64,000 nucleotides of DNA from assembly GCF_028736925.1 (NCBI RefSeq), contig NZ_JAQZAT010000004.1:163617-227616 (forward strand). The letters run 5' to 3'. Made by a program: the position numbers and the translations under genes. Positions 34,351-44,694 of the stretch are shown here, piece after piece. Position 1 is the first letter of the stretch. Each line of letters begins with the position of its first letter. Origin of the DNA: Flavivirga sp. 57AJ16 (lineage in GTDB: Bacteria > Bacteroidota > Bacteroidia > Flavobacteriales > Flavobacteriaceae). The notes beneath the pieces are model-generated. The model saw only the letters and a list, made by a program, of their open reading frames with translations. It was not told the origin of the DNA and made no database searches.

Positions 34351-35616
34351 TCACACCAAAAACTGAAACAGATCGGGTTTATCATTCAAATAATCCCCAT
34401 AAAAATTACGTTGTTTCATTTTGGTAATAAGCGGTGCTAAATCGCTTGCCGATTTTAATTGAACACCAACCACAGCCGACCCATTTTCTCTATTCGTTTT
34501 TTTAGCATATTGAAAATAGGTGATATCGTCATTTGGTCCTAAGATATCAACCACAAACTCTTTTAATGCTCCGGACCGCTGGGGAAATATAACAATAAAA
34601 TAGTGCTTTAAATTAGCATATAATAAGGCGCGTTCTTTAATTTCGGAAGTACGCGTAATATCATTATTACTACCACTAACCACGCACACAACGTTTTTAC
34701 CCTTTATTTCTTTAGCATAAAAATCTAAAGCAGAAATACTTAGTGCACCAGCAGGTTCTACCACTATAGCATCTTTATTGTAAAGCTCTAAAATAGTCTC
34801 ACACACTTTTCCCTCTGGAACTGTTATCATATGATGCAAGTTCTCTTTACAGATTGGAAACGTTAAATCTCCTACGCGTTTTACTGCGGCACCATCTATA
34901 AACTTTTCAATATGTTCTAATTCTGTATTTCTATTATTCTTAATAGACACAGACATGGAAGGTGCACCTTCCGGTTCGACACCAATAATTTTAGTATGGG
35001 GCGAAAGTTGCTTAAATACGGTGGACAAACCCGCTGCTAATCCGCCACCTCCTACCGCTATAAAAACATAATCGATAGGAACTTTAGATTGTTCTAGGAT
35101 TTCTAAGCCAATAGTAGCCTGCCCCTCTATAACTTTTTCATCGTTAAAAGGGTGAATAAATGTTTTGCTAAGTTGCTCACATTCCAACATAGCTGCATGA
35201 TAGGCATCATCGAACGTATCACCAATAAGTTTAATATCTATAAAATCGCCACCAAACATTTTAACCTGCTCTACTTTTTGATTTGGTGTTGGAGCTGGCA
35301 TGTAAATAGTGCCTTCAATCTCCAATAATTTACAAGACAAGGCAACGCCCTGAGCATGATTTCCTGCACTTGCACAAACGACTCCTTTCTTAGATTCTTC
35401 AAAGGTTAACGAACTTATTTTATTATAGGCACCCCTAATTTTATAAGATCGAACTTGTTGTAGGTCTTCGCGTTTAAAAAGAACATTAGCATCACAGTAT
35501 TCTGAATACCTTAAGCTAGGGCTTAAAGGCGTGACTGCCGATACTTTTTTAATAGTATCGGCAGCCTCCTTAATATTATCAATACTAGGAAAATATGTAA
35601 CGTTTTCCTTATTCAT
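34351..35616 (-). CDS. ilvA: Threonine ammonia-lyase
   Basis: IlvA deaminates threonine to 2-oxobutanoate, the first step to isoleucine. The 421-residue PLP enzyme has the lysine motif VRSYKIRGAYNKI, the glycine-rich phosphate loop VGGGGLAAGLS, SAGNHAQGVALSC and VVSGSNNDITR, followed by one ACT-like regulatory domain (about 335-421; YFIVIFPQRSGALKEFVVDI). The single ACT-like domain is shorter than in E. coli IlvA. It is the last gene of the ilv operon, 183 bp after ilvC; that gap contains a 15-bp tandem duplication (AAGTTCAGCACAGGC twice, near 35710). Confidence 0.94.
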   Translation of the reverse strand: MNKENVTYFPSIDNIKEAADTIKKVSAVTPLSPSLRYSEYCDANVLFKREDLQQVRSYKIRGAYNKISSLTFEESKKGVVCASAGNHAQGVALSCKLLEIEGTIYMPAPTPNQKVEQVKMFGGDFIDIKLIGDTFDDAYHAAMLECEQLSKTFIHPFNDEKVIEGQATIGLEILEQSKVPIDYVFIAVGGGGLAAGLSTVFKQLSPHTKIIGVEPEGAPSMSVSIKNNRNTELEHIEKFIDGAAVKRVGDLTFPICKENLHHMITVPEGKVCETILELYNKDAIVVEPAGALSISALDFYAKEIKGKNVVCVVSGSNNDITRTSEIKERALLYANLKHYFIVIFPQRSGALKEFVVDILGPNDDITYFQYAKKTNRENGSAVVGVQLKSASDLAPLITKMKQRNFYGDYLNDKPDLFQFLV

Positions 35617-35709
35617 AAATTATTAATTTAATTTCCCGTTGTATCCATTGATCTCTATTTTTAAGATAATGAATTCATGAACCTTACCATTTTACTGAAA
35701 TACTGAAAC

Positions 35710-35739
35710 AAGTTCAGCACAGGCAAGTTCAGCACAGGC
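35710..35739. repeat. 15-bp tandem duplication between ilvC and ilvA
   Basis: AAGTTCAGCACAGGC occurs twice in direct succession, next to a half-palindrome CTGAAACAAGTTCAG of the dispersed hairpin family. Confidence 0.6.
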
Positions 35740-35799
35740 ACGGGATGGCAATCTTTAATAGAAATCTCGAGCCCCATGTCTCGAAGAAATTCTTTTCAA

Positions 35800-37275
35800 T
35801 TAAACTATAGGCTTCATGGCCGTCATAGAGGCTCTTAAGACCGCTCCTATTTTTTCAACGGGATGGTTTCTTAAAGCAGCGTTCACTTCTATTAATTTTG
35901 CATTATCTACATTTGCTCCATTATCTTTAGAGTAAGCTTTTCCTATAACATCAGTATCAATAGTTTTCATGAAATCCGCTAAAAGAGGTTTACATGCATG
36001 ATCGAACAAATAACACCCATACTCTGCAGTATCAGAAATAACACGATTCATTTCATATAATTTCTTTCTTGCAATGGTATTTGCAATAAGAGGTGTTTCG
36101 TGTAATGATTCGTAGTAAGCAGATGCATCAATAATTCCAGAATCTGTCATGGCCTCAAAAGCTAGTTCAACACCAGCTCTAACAAATGCCACCATTAGCA
36201 CGCCATTATCATAAAACTCTTGCTCTGAGATTTCAACATCTCCCGCAGGCGTTTTTTCAAAGGCCGTTTCACCTGTAGCAGCCCTCCAACCTAATAAATT
36301 TTTATCATCATTAGCCCAATCTTCCATCATGCCTTTAGAAAAATCCCCTTGCATGATATCATCCATATGTTTTTGGAATAGTGGGCGCATGATCTCTTTT
36401 AATGCTTCTGATAATTCAAAAGCCTTAATTTTTGCAGGGTTGGACAAACGATCCATCATATTAGTAATTCCTCCATATTTAAGACCCTCTGTAATGGTTT
36501 CCCAACCGTATTGAATAAGTTTAGAAGCATAACCTGCATCTATACCTTTTTCGACCATTTTATCAAAACAAAGAATAGAACCTGTTTGCAACAATCCACA
36601 AAGAATGGTTTGCTCTCCCATTAAATCACTTTTTACCTCAGCGACAAAAGATGATGCTAAAACACCTGCTCTATCTCCACCTGTTCCTACGGCATAAGCT
36701 TTTGCTTGTTCCCATCCTTTTCCTTCCGGGTCGTTTTCTGGATGAACAGCAATAAGCGTTGGTACACCAAAACCACGTTTGTACTCTTCTCTTACCTCAG
36801 ATCCAGGGCATTTTGGAGCAACCATAATAACCGTAAGGTCTTTACGGATTTGCATCCCTTCTTCAACAATATTAAAACCGTGAGAATACGATAATGTAGC
36901 CCCTTGTTTCATTAAAGGCATGATATCATTTACAACATTTGTGTGCTGTTTATCTGGAGTTAAGTTTAACACTAAATCTGCCGATGGAACTAAGTCTTGG
37001 TAATTACCAACTGTAAATCCATTATCTGTTGCATTAACAAAAGAGGCTCGTTTTTCAGAAATTGCAGCGTCACGCAAGGCATAAGAAATATCTAATCCCG
37101 AATCCCTCATGTTCAAACCTTGATTAAGCCCTTGAGCTCCACATCCTATTATGACTATCTTTTTACCTTTTAAAGCGTTTACTCCCTCTGAAAACTCTGA
37201 AGCATCCATAAATCTACACTTCGATAATTGATCTAATTTATCTCTTAGCGAGAGTGTGTTAAAATAATTTCCCAT
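35800..37275 (-). CDS. ilvC: Ketol-acid reductoisomerase (class II, long form)
   Basis: IlvC isomerises and reduces acetolactate or acetohydroxybutyrate with NADPH. The length, 491 residues, is that of the long class II enzyme of E. coli, with a duplicated C-terminal knotted domain. Motifs: [20 protein letters not shown] (nucleotide binding), [44 protein letters not shown] and [16 protein letters not shown] with metal-binding acidic residues. It lies 19 bp after ilvN. Confidence 0.96.
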   Translation of the reverse strand: MGNYFNTLSLRDKLDQLSKCRFMDASEFSEGVNALKGKKIVIIGCGAQGLNQGLNMRDSGLDISYALRDAAISEKRASFVNATDNGFTVGNYQDLVPSADLVLNLTPDKQHTNVVNDIMPLMKQGATLSYSHGFNIVEEGMQIRKDLTVIMVAPKCPGSEVREEYKRGFGVPTLIAVHPENDPEGKGWEQAKAYAVGTGGDRAGVLASSFVAEVKSDLMGEQTILCGLLQTGSILCFDKMVEKGIDAGYASKLIQYGWETITEGLKYGGITNMMDRLSNPAKIKAFELSEALKEIMRPLFQKHMDDIMQGDFSKGMMEDWANDDKNLLGWRAATGETAFEKTPAGDVEISEQEFYDNGVLMVAFVRAGVELAFEAMTDSGIIDASAYYESLHETPLIANTIARKKLYEMNRVISDTAEYGCYLFDHACKPLLADFMKTIDTDVIGKAYSKDNGANVDNAKLIEVNAALRNHPVEKIGAVLRASMTAMKPIV

Positions 37276-37294
37276 TTTAATTTTATTATTATTA

Positions 37295-37828
37295 CTATTG
37301 GTTATTAAATGCTAAAAGCATTTCTGTGATTTTCATTTCTTCTTTAGTTACCGAAATACGCCCGGATCGTACAAATTGCATGATTCCAAAAATGTTTAAG
37401 TCCCTACGAAGTGATTCTATTTCGTTTCTTCTCCCGGACTTTTCCAGAACAAAGAATTCTTTGTTTACAGTCACTATTCTTGCATTACTTTCTTTTATTA
37501 TATTTTGAATTTGAGGTTCATTAAATAATAAATCGGATTTTATTTTAAACATACCCGATTCTTGAAAAATAGTTTCTTCATCGGTATGGTAATAAGCACG
37601 AATCACTTCAATTTGTTTTTGAAATTGCCCTATGATTTTTTTAGCTTGAGGCTCCGTTATATTTACGACAATAACAAATCTGTTTACCCCTTCAATTTCT
37701 GACTGTGAAGTTGTTAGGCTTTCAATATTGATATGTCTTCTCTGAAAAATTGCAGATATACGATTTAGCAAACCGATATTATTTTCGGTGTATATTGAAA
37801 TCGTGAATGTTTTTATTTCTTCGTTCAT
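37295..37828 (-). CDS. ilvN: Acetolactate synthase small (regulatory) subunit
   Basis: This 177-residue protein binds valine and activates the catalytic subunit. An N-terminal ACT domain ([20 protein letters not shown], then [17 protein letters not shown] and RFVIVVN) is followed by the family C-terminal domain ([34 protein letters not shown]). It lies between ilvB (152 bp upstream, a spacer made of degenerate repeats such as ATTCTATTATCTAAA) and ilvC. Confidence 0.94.
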   Translation of the reverse strand: MNEEIKTFTISIYTENNIGLLNRISAIFQRRHINIESLTTSQSEIEGVNRFVIVVNITEPQAKKIIGQFQKQIEVIRAYYHTDEETIFQESGMFKIKSDLLFNEPQIQNIIKESNARIVTVNKEFFVLEKSGRRNEIESLRRDLNIFGIMQFVRSGRISVTKEEMKITEMLLAFNNQ

Positions 37829-37980
37829 TTTTAAAAAAGATATTAGAAAAAAGATGTTAGATAATAGACAGCAAAACTTTTTACTTAACCATCTATTTTC
37901 TTTAAATCCATCTTTATTCTTTTGTCCATAATTCTATTATCTAAAATCTATATTCTATTGTCTAAACTCTTTATTCTTTC

Positions 37981-39717
37981 CTAACTTAAACGGATATCTG
38001 AAACAGATGCCCCAGAAGGAATCATTGGAAATACATTATCTTCTTTTTCTACACAAACCTCTAATAAATAAGACTCTTTAGAGGCTATCATTTCTTTTAC
38101 GGCATCAGCCAATTGGTCTCTTTTAGCAATACGTTTTCCAGCTATATAATATCCTTTTGCTATCGTAATAAAATCTGGGTTTGTCATTTCTGTAGAAGCA
38201 TATCGCTTATCAAAAAACAGCTGTTGCCACTGACGAACCATTCCTAAAAATTCATTATTCAGCACCACTATTTTCACAGGTACTTTTTGTTGAAATATAG
38301 TTCCTAACTCTTGAATGTTCATTTGGAAACCACCATCGCCAATTATGGCCACTACCTCACGTTCTGGTGCCGCCATTTTAGCTCCAATGGCTGCTGGAAG
38401 AGCAAATCCCATGGTGCCTAAGCCTCCTGAAGTAATATTACTCTTCGTTTTATTGAACTCTGAATAACGACAGGCAATCATTTGATGTTGACCAACATCT
38501 GACACAATGGCGGCATCTCCTTCACTTTGTATGTTTATTTCTTTTAAGACTTCACCCATAGTCAGCCCTTCTTTGGTTGGATGAAGATCATCTTTAATTA
38601 CTTTTTCAAATTCGATAGCATACAAATCCTTAAATTCTTGGTGCCATGCTTTATGTGAATTTTCATTTAACAATGGCAACAACGCCTCTAAACTATCTTT
38701 AGAGTTCCCTAAAACAGCAACATCTGCATGTACATTTTTATTAACCTCTGCTGGGTCAATTTCAAAATGAACGACTTTGGCTTGTTTTGCATACGTATTT
38801 AAATCACCAGTAACACGGTCATCAAAACGCATTCCGATGGCGATAAGCACGTCACATTCGTTGGTTAACTTATTAGGTGCATAATTACCATGCATCCCCA
38901 CCATACCAATATTTAAAGGGTGTGAAGTTGGTAGTGCCGAAGCGCCCATAATGGTCCAAGCAGCAGGAATCCCTGCCTTTTCAACAACCGCTTTTAATGC
39001 TTCTTCTGCTTTGCCCAAAATAACGCCCTGTCCCCAAACAATCATTGGTTTTTTTGCAGCATTTATTAATTTGGCGGCAGCCTTAACATCATTTATTTCT
39101 ATTTTAGGAACTGGATTATAACTTCTTACCCCTATACACTTTTCATATTTAAAATCAAGTTCTCCAAACTGAGCATCTTTTGTAATATCAATTAAAACGG
39201 GACCTGGACGACCGCTTTTTGCTATATAAAATGCTTTTGCCAAAACTTCTGGAATTTCTGATGCATCCGTTACTTGATGATTCCATTTTGTAACTGGTGT
39301 AGAAATACCAATAATATCTGTTTCTTGAAACGCATCGGTTCCTAATAAGTTCGACGGTACTTGTCCGGTAATACATACTAGTGGTGTAGAATCGATTTGA
39401 GCATCCGCTATGCCTGTAATTAAATTAGTAGCTCCAGGTCCCGATGTCGCGATAGCAACACCTACTCTACCTGAAATTCTTGCAAATCCTTGTGCTGCAT
39501 GTGCCGCTCCTTGTTCATGACGTGTTAATACATGGTGGATATCATGTCTGTATTTATACAATTCGTCATAAACTGGCATAATAGCACCTCCTGGATAGCC
39601 ATAAAGAATATCTACGCCTTCTGCTATTAAGCATTTTATAATAGCTTCACTACCTGTGATTCGCTCTGTTTTGGAAACGGAAGCCTTACTTGTTTCTATT
39701 GTTTGTGTTTCTTTCAT
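37981..39717 (-). CDS. ilvB: Acetolactate synthase large (catalytic) subunit
   Basis: IlvB condenses two pyruvates, or pyruvate and 2-oxobutanoate, using thiamine diphosphate and FAD. I use the ATG at 39717 (MKETQTIETSKASVSK), giving 578 residues; the longer frame would overlap ilvD and add hydrophobic residues ([11 protein letters not shown]). Motifs: the catalytic Glu region GYPGGAIMPVYDELYK, LTRHEQGAAHAAQGFAR, ATSGPGATNLITGIADA, and the TPP-binding GDGGFQMNIQELGTI with NNEFLGMVRQWQQLFF. The start is 11 bp after the ilvD stop. Confidence 0.95.
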   Translation of the reverse strand: MKETQTIETSKASVSKTERITGSEAIIKCLIAEGVDILYGYPGGAIMPVYDELYKYRHDIHHVLTRHEQGAAHAAQGFARISGRVGVAIATSGPGATNLITGIADAQIDSTPLVCITGQVPSNLLGTDAFQETDIIGISTPVTKWNHQVTDASEIPEVLAKAFYIAKSGRPGPVLIDITKDAQFGELDFKYEKCIGVRSYNPVPKIEINDVKAAAKLINAAKKPMIVWGQGVILGKAEEALKAVVEKAGIPAAWTIMGASALPTSHPLNIGMVGMHGNYAPNKLTNECDVLIAIGMRFDDRVTGDLNTYAKQAKVVHFEIDPAEVNKNVHADVAVLGNSKDSLEALLPLLNENSHKAWHQEFKDLYAIEFEKVIKDDLHPTKEGLTMGEVLKEINIQSEGDAAIVSDVGQHQMIACRYSEFNKTKSNITSGGLGTMGFALPAAIGAKMAAPEREVVAIIGDGGFQMNIQELGTIFQQKVPVKIVVLNNEFLGMVRQWQQLFFDKRYASTEMTNPDFITIAKGYYIAGKRIAKRDQLADAVKEMIASKESYLLEVCVEKEDNVFPMIPSGASVSDIRLS

Positions 39718-39728
39718 TATGAAAAAAA

Positions 39729-41417
39729 TTAAAATGCATCGGTTACACATCCTTTTGAAGCTGATGCTACCGATTTTGCATATTTATATAATATTCCTTT
39801 TTTATGTTTTAACTCGGGCGACACCCATTGTGACTTCCTTTCTGCCAACGCTTCGTCTGAAAGGATGACGTTAATGGAATTATCTTCTGCACTAATTCTA
39901 ATTTTATCGCCCGTTTTCAACAGTCCTATAGTGCCTCCCGATTGTGCTTCTGGAGTAATATGTCCTACTACAAACCCATGGGTCCCTCCTGAAAAACGAC
40001 CATCTGTTATTAGTGCTACAGATTTCCCCAAACCTGCTCCCATTATTAATGAGGTTGGTTTTAACATCTCAGGCATTCCCGGACCTCCCTTTGGGCCCAC
40101 ATAACGAATAACGACAACATCTCCTCTTTTTACTTCACCATTAGAGATTCCTGTATTAGCTGCCTGTTCTCCATCATAAACAACAGCTTTTCCTTCAAAC
40201 AACAAACCTTCTTTTCCTGATATTTTTGCGACGGCTCCTTCTGATGCTAAGTTTCCATAAAGAATTTGTAAATTTCCTGATGCTTTTAAAGCTTTATCCT
40301 TTGGATAAATAACATCTTGACTGTCTTCTTCAAAGGCAAGTGGTTCGACATCTTTTAAATTTTCCGCTAATGTTTTTCCTGTTACCGTTAAACAATCACC
40401 ATATAAATAACCATTGTCCAACAAATATTTCATAACTGCCGGTGTGCCACCAACACCATGAACATCTTCCATTAAATATTTTCCGCTAGGTTTTAAATCG
40501 GCTATCAAAGGGGTCCTATCGCTAACACGTTGAAAATCCTCTAGTGTGAATTCTATATCTGCAGCATGTGCAATCGCTAAGAAATGTAATACGGCATTTG
40601 TAGATCCCCCTAATGCATTAACAAGCGCAATAGCATTTTCAATAGATTTTTTAGAAATAATATCTAATGGCTTTAAATCTAGTTCTAAAAGATTTTTAAT
40701 GGCTATGGCAGTTCTTTCGCTTTCCGATAATTTATTTGGGTTCTCTGCAGGAATTGAAGAGTTGTAAGGTAAAGAAAAGCCCATACATTCTATAGCTGAA
40801 GCCATCGTATTGGCGGTATACATCCCTCCACAAGCTCCTGCTCCAGGAATGGCTCTTTTTATAATGTCCCTATATTCATCTTCATCTATTTCGCCTGCAA
40901 CTTTTTGACCTAAAGCTTCAAATGCTGAAACAATATTTAACTTTCTTCCTTTATAATTTCCCGATGCAATGGTGCCGCCATACATCATTATCGAAGGACG
41001 GTTTAAACGTAACATGGCAATAACAGCTCCTGGCATATTCTTATCACAGCCTACTACAGAAATAAGCGCATCGTAACTTTGGGCATTCATAACCGTTTCA
41101 ATAGAATCTGCTATAATATCCCGTGATGCTAAAGAATAATTCATTCCAGAAGTTCCCATTGAAATACCATCACTAACACCAATAGTATTGAACCCTAAAC
41201 CCACTAAACCAGCTATTTTACATTCAATTTTCACCTCGGCGGCCAAACCATTTAAATGCATATTACATGGATTTCCATCATATCCTGTACTCGCAATACC
41301 TACTTGGGCTTTTTTCATATCCTCATCAGTCAACCCTACGGCATACAACATGGCCAGAGATGCTGGCTGTGATTCATCTTGTGTTAGTCTTTTACTATAT
41401 TTATTAAGTTCCTTCAT
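39729..41417 (-). CDS. ilvD: Dihydroxy-acid dehydratase
   Basis: IlvD dehydrates dihydroxy acids to the 2-oxo acids of valine and isoleucine, using an iron-sulfur cluster. The 562-residue protein has the cluster cysteine motifs [29 protein letters not shown] and [15 protein letters not shown], plus [16 protein letters not shown] and [17 protein letters not shown]. It is the first structural gene of the ilv operon, about 250 bp behind an attenuator-type terminator and leader peptide. Confidence 0.96.
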   Translation of the reverse strand: MKELNKYSKRLTQDESQPASLAMLYAVGLTDEDMKKAQVGIASTGYDGNPCNMHLNGLAAEVKIECKIAGLVGLGFNTIGVSDGISMGTSGMNYSLASRDIIADSIETVMNAQSYDALISVVGCDKNMPGAVIAMLRLNRPSIMMYGGTIASGNYKGRKLNIVSAFEALGQKVAGEIDEDEYRDIIKRAIPGAGACGGMYTANTMASAIECMGFSLPYNSSIPAENPNKLSESERTAIAIKNLLELDLKPLDIISKKSIENAIALVNALGGSTNAVLHFLAIAHAADIEFTLEDFQRVSDRTPLIADLKPSGKYLMEDVHGVGGTPAVMKYLLDNGYLYGDCLTVTGKTLAENLKDVEPLAFEEDSQDVIYPKDKALKASGNLQILYGNLASEGAVAKISGKEGLLFEGKAVVYDGEQAANTGISNGEVKRGDVVVIRYVGPKGGPGMPEMLKPTSLIMGAGLGKSVALITDGRFSGGTHGFVVGHITPEAQSGGTIGLLKTGDKIRISAEDNSINVILSDEALAERKSQWVSPELKHKKGILYKYAKSVASASKGCVTDAF

Positions 41418-41663
41418 ACTTGTTGCAGATAATTTTATATTTATCCCTTTTTCAATTTGAATACTTTAATGATTTATGAATTCTTTTAAAAATCCCATAA
41501 CCGCACTAAATAGGGTTCGAAATTAATTTATTAGGTTTTTATTTATACTATTCTTTAGTTTTTCTGGTTAAATTCATAATCACTCAAAATAACACAACAG
41601 ACTGAATAATAAGCGCTTAGATCGTTATTTTTATGATGTTCAAAATTTTAAAAATGTGCAATA

Positions 41664-41693
41664 AAAAAGCCTTCCGATTAAGGAAGGCTTTTT
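41664..41693 (-). terminator. Attenuator terminator of the ilv operon
   Basis: GCCTTCC (41669-41675) pairs with GGAAGGC (41682-41688), extended by A/T pairs, and on the minus strand runs into TTTTTT. It lies 29 bases after the leader-peptide stop and about 250 bases before ilvD. The sequence AGGAAG in its 3' arm on the plus strand (41681-41686) is complementary to CTTCCT at 41719-41724 over the leader stop region, so an antiterminator pairing is available. Confidence 0.8.
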
Positions 41694-41722
41694 AAATTTA
41701 AATTATTTATATATAGCGCTTC

Positions 41723-41785
41723 CTATCCTTGTGAAATAATCACAATGACAATAATAGAAACGATATTTAATATTTGTTTTTTCAT
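41723..41785 (-). CDS. Branched-chain amino-acid leader peptide of the ilv operon
   Basis: A 20-codon ORF starts with ATG at 41783-41785 and ends with TAG at 41723-41725. After MKKQ it is dominated by branched-chain residues: seven Ile, three Val and one Leu in 20, including a run IIVIVII just before the final SQG. It is followed by a strong terminator and then by ilvDBNCA. This is the architecture of ribosome-mediated attenuation: stalling at Ile/Val codons when charged tRNA is scarce would leave the stop-codon region free to form the antiterminator. Function is inferred from layout. Confidence 0.8.
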   Translation of the reverse strand: MKKQILNIVSIIVIVIISQG

Positions 41786-41875
41786 TTTACTATTGCAAAT
41801 ATTTACAATTAAAATGTAACCACCAATTTATTTCTTAAAAAAATGAAAATAAATCCCCATTTCCTTTTATTTTTT

Positions 41876-41883
41876 TACTTTTG
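41876..41883 (+). promoter_or_regulatory. Probable -7 box of metK
   Basis: TACTTTTG matches TAnnTTTG and ends 14 bases before the first riboswitch stem, placing the transcript start close to the aptamer. Confidence 0.5.
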
Positions 41884-41897
41884 CCATCACAAATAAC

Positions 41898-42020
41898 AGA
41901 GGAAAGATTTGACTGATTGCAACCTCTTCTGAACGTTTAAGAATCTTAAGATTCCGAAACAAGTTCGGAATTAAAAATGCTAAAGGCAGTGTAAACTTCC
42001 TTCGACGCCATCGTCAAATC
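41898..42020 (+). ncRNA. SAM-II-type riboswitch (long-loop variant) of metK
   Basis: The leader matches the SAM-II pattern: stem P1 AGAGG (41898-41902) with CCTCT (41923-41927) enclosing GATTTGACTGATTGCAA, and a 3' element AAAAATGCTAAAGG (41973-41986). The pseudoknot P2 can form between ACTG (41912-41915) and CAGT (41987-41990). About 45 bases separate the stem and the 3' element, longer than in classical SAM-II, as in the SAM-II long-loop class reported from Bacteroidota. GATTTGAC (41906-41913) is also fully complementary to GTCAAATC (42013-42020), 20 bases before the ATG, a possible switching helix. SAM binding should repress SAM synthetase. Confidence 0.85.
41941..41971. repeat. Palindromic repeat inside the riboswitch loop
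   Basis: GAATCTTAAGATTC (41941-41954) is a perfect 14-bp palindrome overlapping ATTCCGAA-acaag-TTCGGAAT (41951-41971), an 8-bp hairpin of the dispersed family also seen in the etfB-etfA gap. Confidence 0.6.
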
Positions 42021-42040
42021 CTGATATAAAAATACAACTT

Positions 42041-43294
42041 ATGGCATATTTATTTACTTCGGAGAGTGTTTCTGAAGGACATCCAGACAAAGTAGCAGAT
42101 CAAATTAGCGATGCTTTAATTGACAATTTTTTAGCGTTTGACACAGACTCCAAAGTAGCATGCGAAACCTTAGTTACTACAGGGCAAGTTGTACTTGCCG
42201 GCGAGGTAAAATCCAATACGTATTTAGATGTTCAAAAGATTGCCAGAGAAACCATAAATAAAATAGGCTACACGAAAGGGGAGTATATGTTTGATGGTAA
42301 TTCTTGTGGGGTACTTTCTGCCATTCATGAACAATCTGATGATATTAACAGAGGGGTTGATAGAACAAGTAAAGATCAACAAGGTGCTGGCGATCAAGGC
42401 ATGATGTTTGGTTATGCAACCAATGAAACCGAAAACTTTATGCCCTTGGCTTTAGACCTATCTCATAGAATTCTAATAGAACTTGCCGAGTTAAGAAGGG
42501 AACATAAAGATATTACCTATTTACGTCCCGATTCTAAAAGCCAAGTAACGATTGAGTACAGCGATGATAATATCCCTCAGCGTATTGATGCTATTGTAGT
42601 ATCTACGCAACATGACGATTTTGGAGATGACGATACGATGCTTGCTAAAATTAGAAAGGATATTGTTGACATTTTAATGCCTCGTGTCGTTGCCAAACTA
42701 CCTGAGCAAATTCAGGCTTTGTTTAATAACGACATTAAATATCATATAAATCCAACAGGAAAATTTGTTATTGGCGGACCACATGGGGACACTGGGTTAA
42801 CAGGAAGAAAAATTATTGTCGACACTTACGGTGGAAAAGGCGCTCATGGTGGGGGTGCATTTTCTGGGAAAGACCCTAGTAAAGTAGATAGAAGTGCGGC
42901 CTATGCAACACGTCATATTGCAAAGAACCTAGTTGCTGCTGGTGTCGCCGATGAAGTTCTAGTACAAGTAAGCTATGCTATTGGCGTAGTAGAACCTATG
43001 GGTATTTTTATTGACACCTATGGGACTTGTTCTTTTAACATGACCGATGGCGAAATTGCTGAAAAAGTTTCTGATATTTTTGATATGCGTCCATTTGCCA
43101 TTGAAGAGCGTTTAAAACTACGTTCACCCATTTATAGTGAAACTGCAGCTTACGGACATATGGGGCGTAACAATGAAACCGTTACAAAAACATTTACACA
43201 GCCTAATGGGGAAACCATCACACTGGATGTAGAATTGTTTACCTGGGAAAAGTTGGATTATGTTGACAAAGTAAAAGAAGTTTTTGGATTATAA
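42041..43294 (+). CDS. metK: S-adenosylmethionine synthase
   Basis: MetK makes SAM from methionine and ATP. The 417-residue protein has [19 protein letters not shown] (ATP and metal site), [16 protein letters not shown], the P-loop-like [20 protein letters not shown] and [20 protein letters not shown]. It is longer than E. coli MetK (384), within the range of Bacteroidota enzymes. The upstream SAM-II-type leader indicates feedback control by its product. The gene is monocistronic and divergent from the ilv operon. Confidence 0.97.
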   Translation: MAYLFTSESVSEGHPDKVADQISDALIDNFLAFDTDSKVACETLVTTGQVVLAGEVKSNTYLDVQKIARETINKIGYTKGEYMFDGNSCGVLSAIHEQSDDINRGVDRTSKDQQGAGDQGMMFGYATNETENFMPLALDLSHRILIELAELRREHKDITYLRPDSKSQVTIEYSDDNIPQRIDAIVVSTQHDDFGDDDTMLAKIRKDIVDILMPRVVAKLPEQIQALFNNDIKYHINPTGKFVIGGPHGDTGLTGRKIIVDTYGGKGAHGGGAFSGKDPSKVDRSAAYATRHIAKNLVAAGVADEVLVQVSYAIGVVEPMGIFIDTYGTCSFNMTDGEIAEKVSDIFDMRPFAIEERLKLRSPIYSETAAYGHMGRNNETVTKTFTQPNGETITLDVELFTWEKLDYVDKVKEVFGL

Positions 43295-44199
43295 AAACCC
43301 GAAATTACAAATTCTAAAAAGCGGTCTAATACCAGTTATACTTTGAATTTACCAAAAATAAAATGATGGTTTTTCGTGACAGATGAGCCGTAAAAATCAA
43401 TCATAGATAGCTCTAATTTATTTTGGATCAAGAACAAAAGTTGTGTGCGATGTGCGGTATGGCATCATTTATAACGAGCCATGTCCAAGTGCATAATAGC
43501 CACTTCAAGGTAAATCCAGATAGCCCAAGTATACCAAGAGCGCTTCATAAAAATAAAACGCCTCTTAAATTTAAGAGAGCCCTGCTAGTTCAACATGTGG
43601 GATTAAATTAAAAACTGCACCCGAAAATACAAATCGGACTTGCTCCTCCCTTTTTTGAAAAAAGGGAGGATAATTTCGACCTTGTCGAAATTTAGGAGGG
43701 TTAAATCAAGATAGGTCAATGACAGACCTTTTTTCAGATCGACCAAAATTTTTACCTAAATACCTGAGTTCGATTATTTTTTAAGTGTTTAAAACAATCA
43801 CAAAATACTGTTTGCCAGATGTTTGTCATTTCGACAGAGAGAGGAACGAACGACGAGAAATCCCATGATTATGAGATTCCCTGCCTTTGCCGGCAGGCTC
43901 CTCAAAAGCTTCGCTTTGTATCTTCAAACAAAATATATTTTGTTTTCGATAGCGTTCGGAATGACAGCTTTTTCATGACATTTTATTTTAACTATTTGAA
44001 AATCAGTATTTTTAAAATCAAACTCAGGTTAAACACAACTTTTGAGTATGATCCCGCACATCTTTTAAAAAAGACACATAACGAATTTCTTTTTTGAAAG
44101 ATTAGATTGCTTCCATAAAAAAATTATAAAGCCATATCTGTTTTTATTGTAATCCATCTTCAAACAGATATACTTTGAATCGTGAAGAATTGCGCTTAA
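43295..44199. repeat. Repeat-rich gap after metK
   Basis: No convincing gene. At 43607-43763 lies a repeat (ATTAAAAACTG..., palindrome CCTCCCTTTTTTG / CAAAAAAGGGAGG-like at 43643-43672, then GATAGGTCAATGACAGACC) that reappears at 50136-50505. At 43827-43966 is a copy of the TGTCATTTCGAC ... CGGAATGACA repeat containing the hairpin CCTGCCTTTGCCGGCAGG (43881-43898). Confidence 0.6.
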
Positions 44200-44299
44200 A
44201 GCAGGATTAAAGATCCTAGTTCCCCCCTCGTGAAAATGAAAAGCGGCACCGCCATAGCGGTGCACTTTTTTTATTTTAAAATATATCCTAAAGCAAGCT
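44200..44299. repeat. 100-bp direct repeat, copy 1
   Basis: Identical to 44396-44495 except for about one base. It contains a plus-strand terminator-type hairpin GCACCGC-cata-GCGGTGC (44246-44263) followed by T's. Directly after it is a perfect 11-bp hairpin TCGACGAAGTC-tgt-GACTTCGTCGA. Confidence 0.8.
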
Positions 44300-44395
44300 C
44301 GACGAAGTCTGTGACTTCGTCGAAATATATTATTCTATTATACTCAAATTGGTATTAGTGGCGCAAAAGCTGTAAAATTCACTCAGCAAGAGGAG

Positions 44396-44495
44396 AGCAG
44401 GATTAAAGATCCTAGTTCCCCACTCGTGAAAATGAAAAGCGGCACCGCCATAGCGGTGCACTTTTTTTATTTTAAAATATATCCTAAAGCAAGCT
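44396..44495. repeat. 100-bp direct repeat, copy 2
   Basis: Second copy, offset by 196 bp, with hairpin at 44442-44459. Its first bases (GAGAGCAGGATT) match 12 bases of the 3' end of the adjacent tRNA-Tyr gene (complement), suggesting that duplication involved tRNA-terminal sequence. Confidence 0.8.
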
Positions 44496-44516
44496 TTGGA
44501 TATATTTTAAAATAAA

Positions 44517-44544
44517 AAAAGTTTGCATTTTCATGCAAACTTTT
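44517..44544 (-). terminator. Terminator of tRNA-Tyr
   Basis: GTTTGCAT-TTTC-ATGCAAAC (44521-44540), an 8-bp perfect stem, is followed on the minus strand by TTTTTTTATTTT, 10 bases after the tRNA 3' end. Confidence 0.85.
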
Positions 44545-44553
44545 CGAGTTAAG

Positions 44554-44635
<82 letters not shown>

Positions 44636-44694
44636 CAAACTGAGCGCAAATATATTACTGTTCTTTAATTTTACAAATAAAAATGCTATATTTT

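Noticed and set aside
39718..39750. Eleven extra codons at the ilvB N-terminus overlapping ilvD
   Set aside because: The residues [11 protein letters not shown] do not fit acetolactate synthase, and the ATG at 39717 gives a clean start after the ilvD stop.
43423..43611. 62-codon ORF with a CAMCG motif after metK
   Set aside because: TTG start, no recognisable family, biased by surrounding repeat DNA, and no promoter or terminator of its own.
44065..44265. 66-codon minus-strand ORF ending in the tRNA-Tyr region repeats
   Set aside because: Its 5' end reads through a terminator hairpin (MHRYGGAAFHF), so it is repeat DNA, not a gene.
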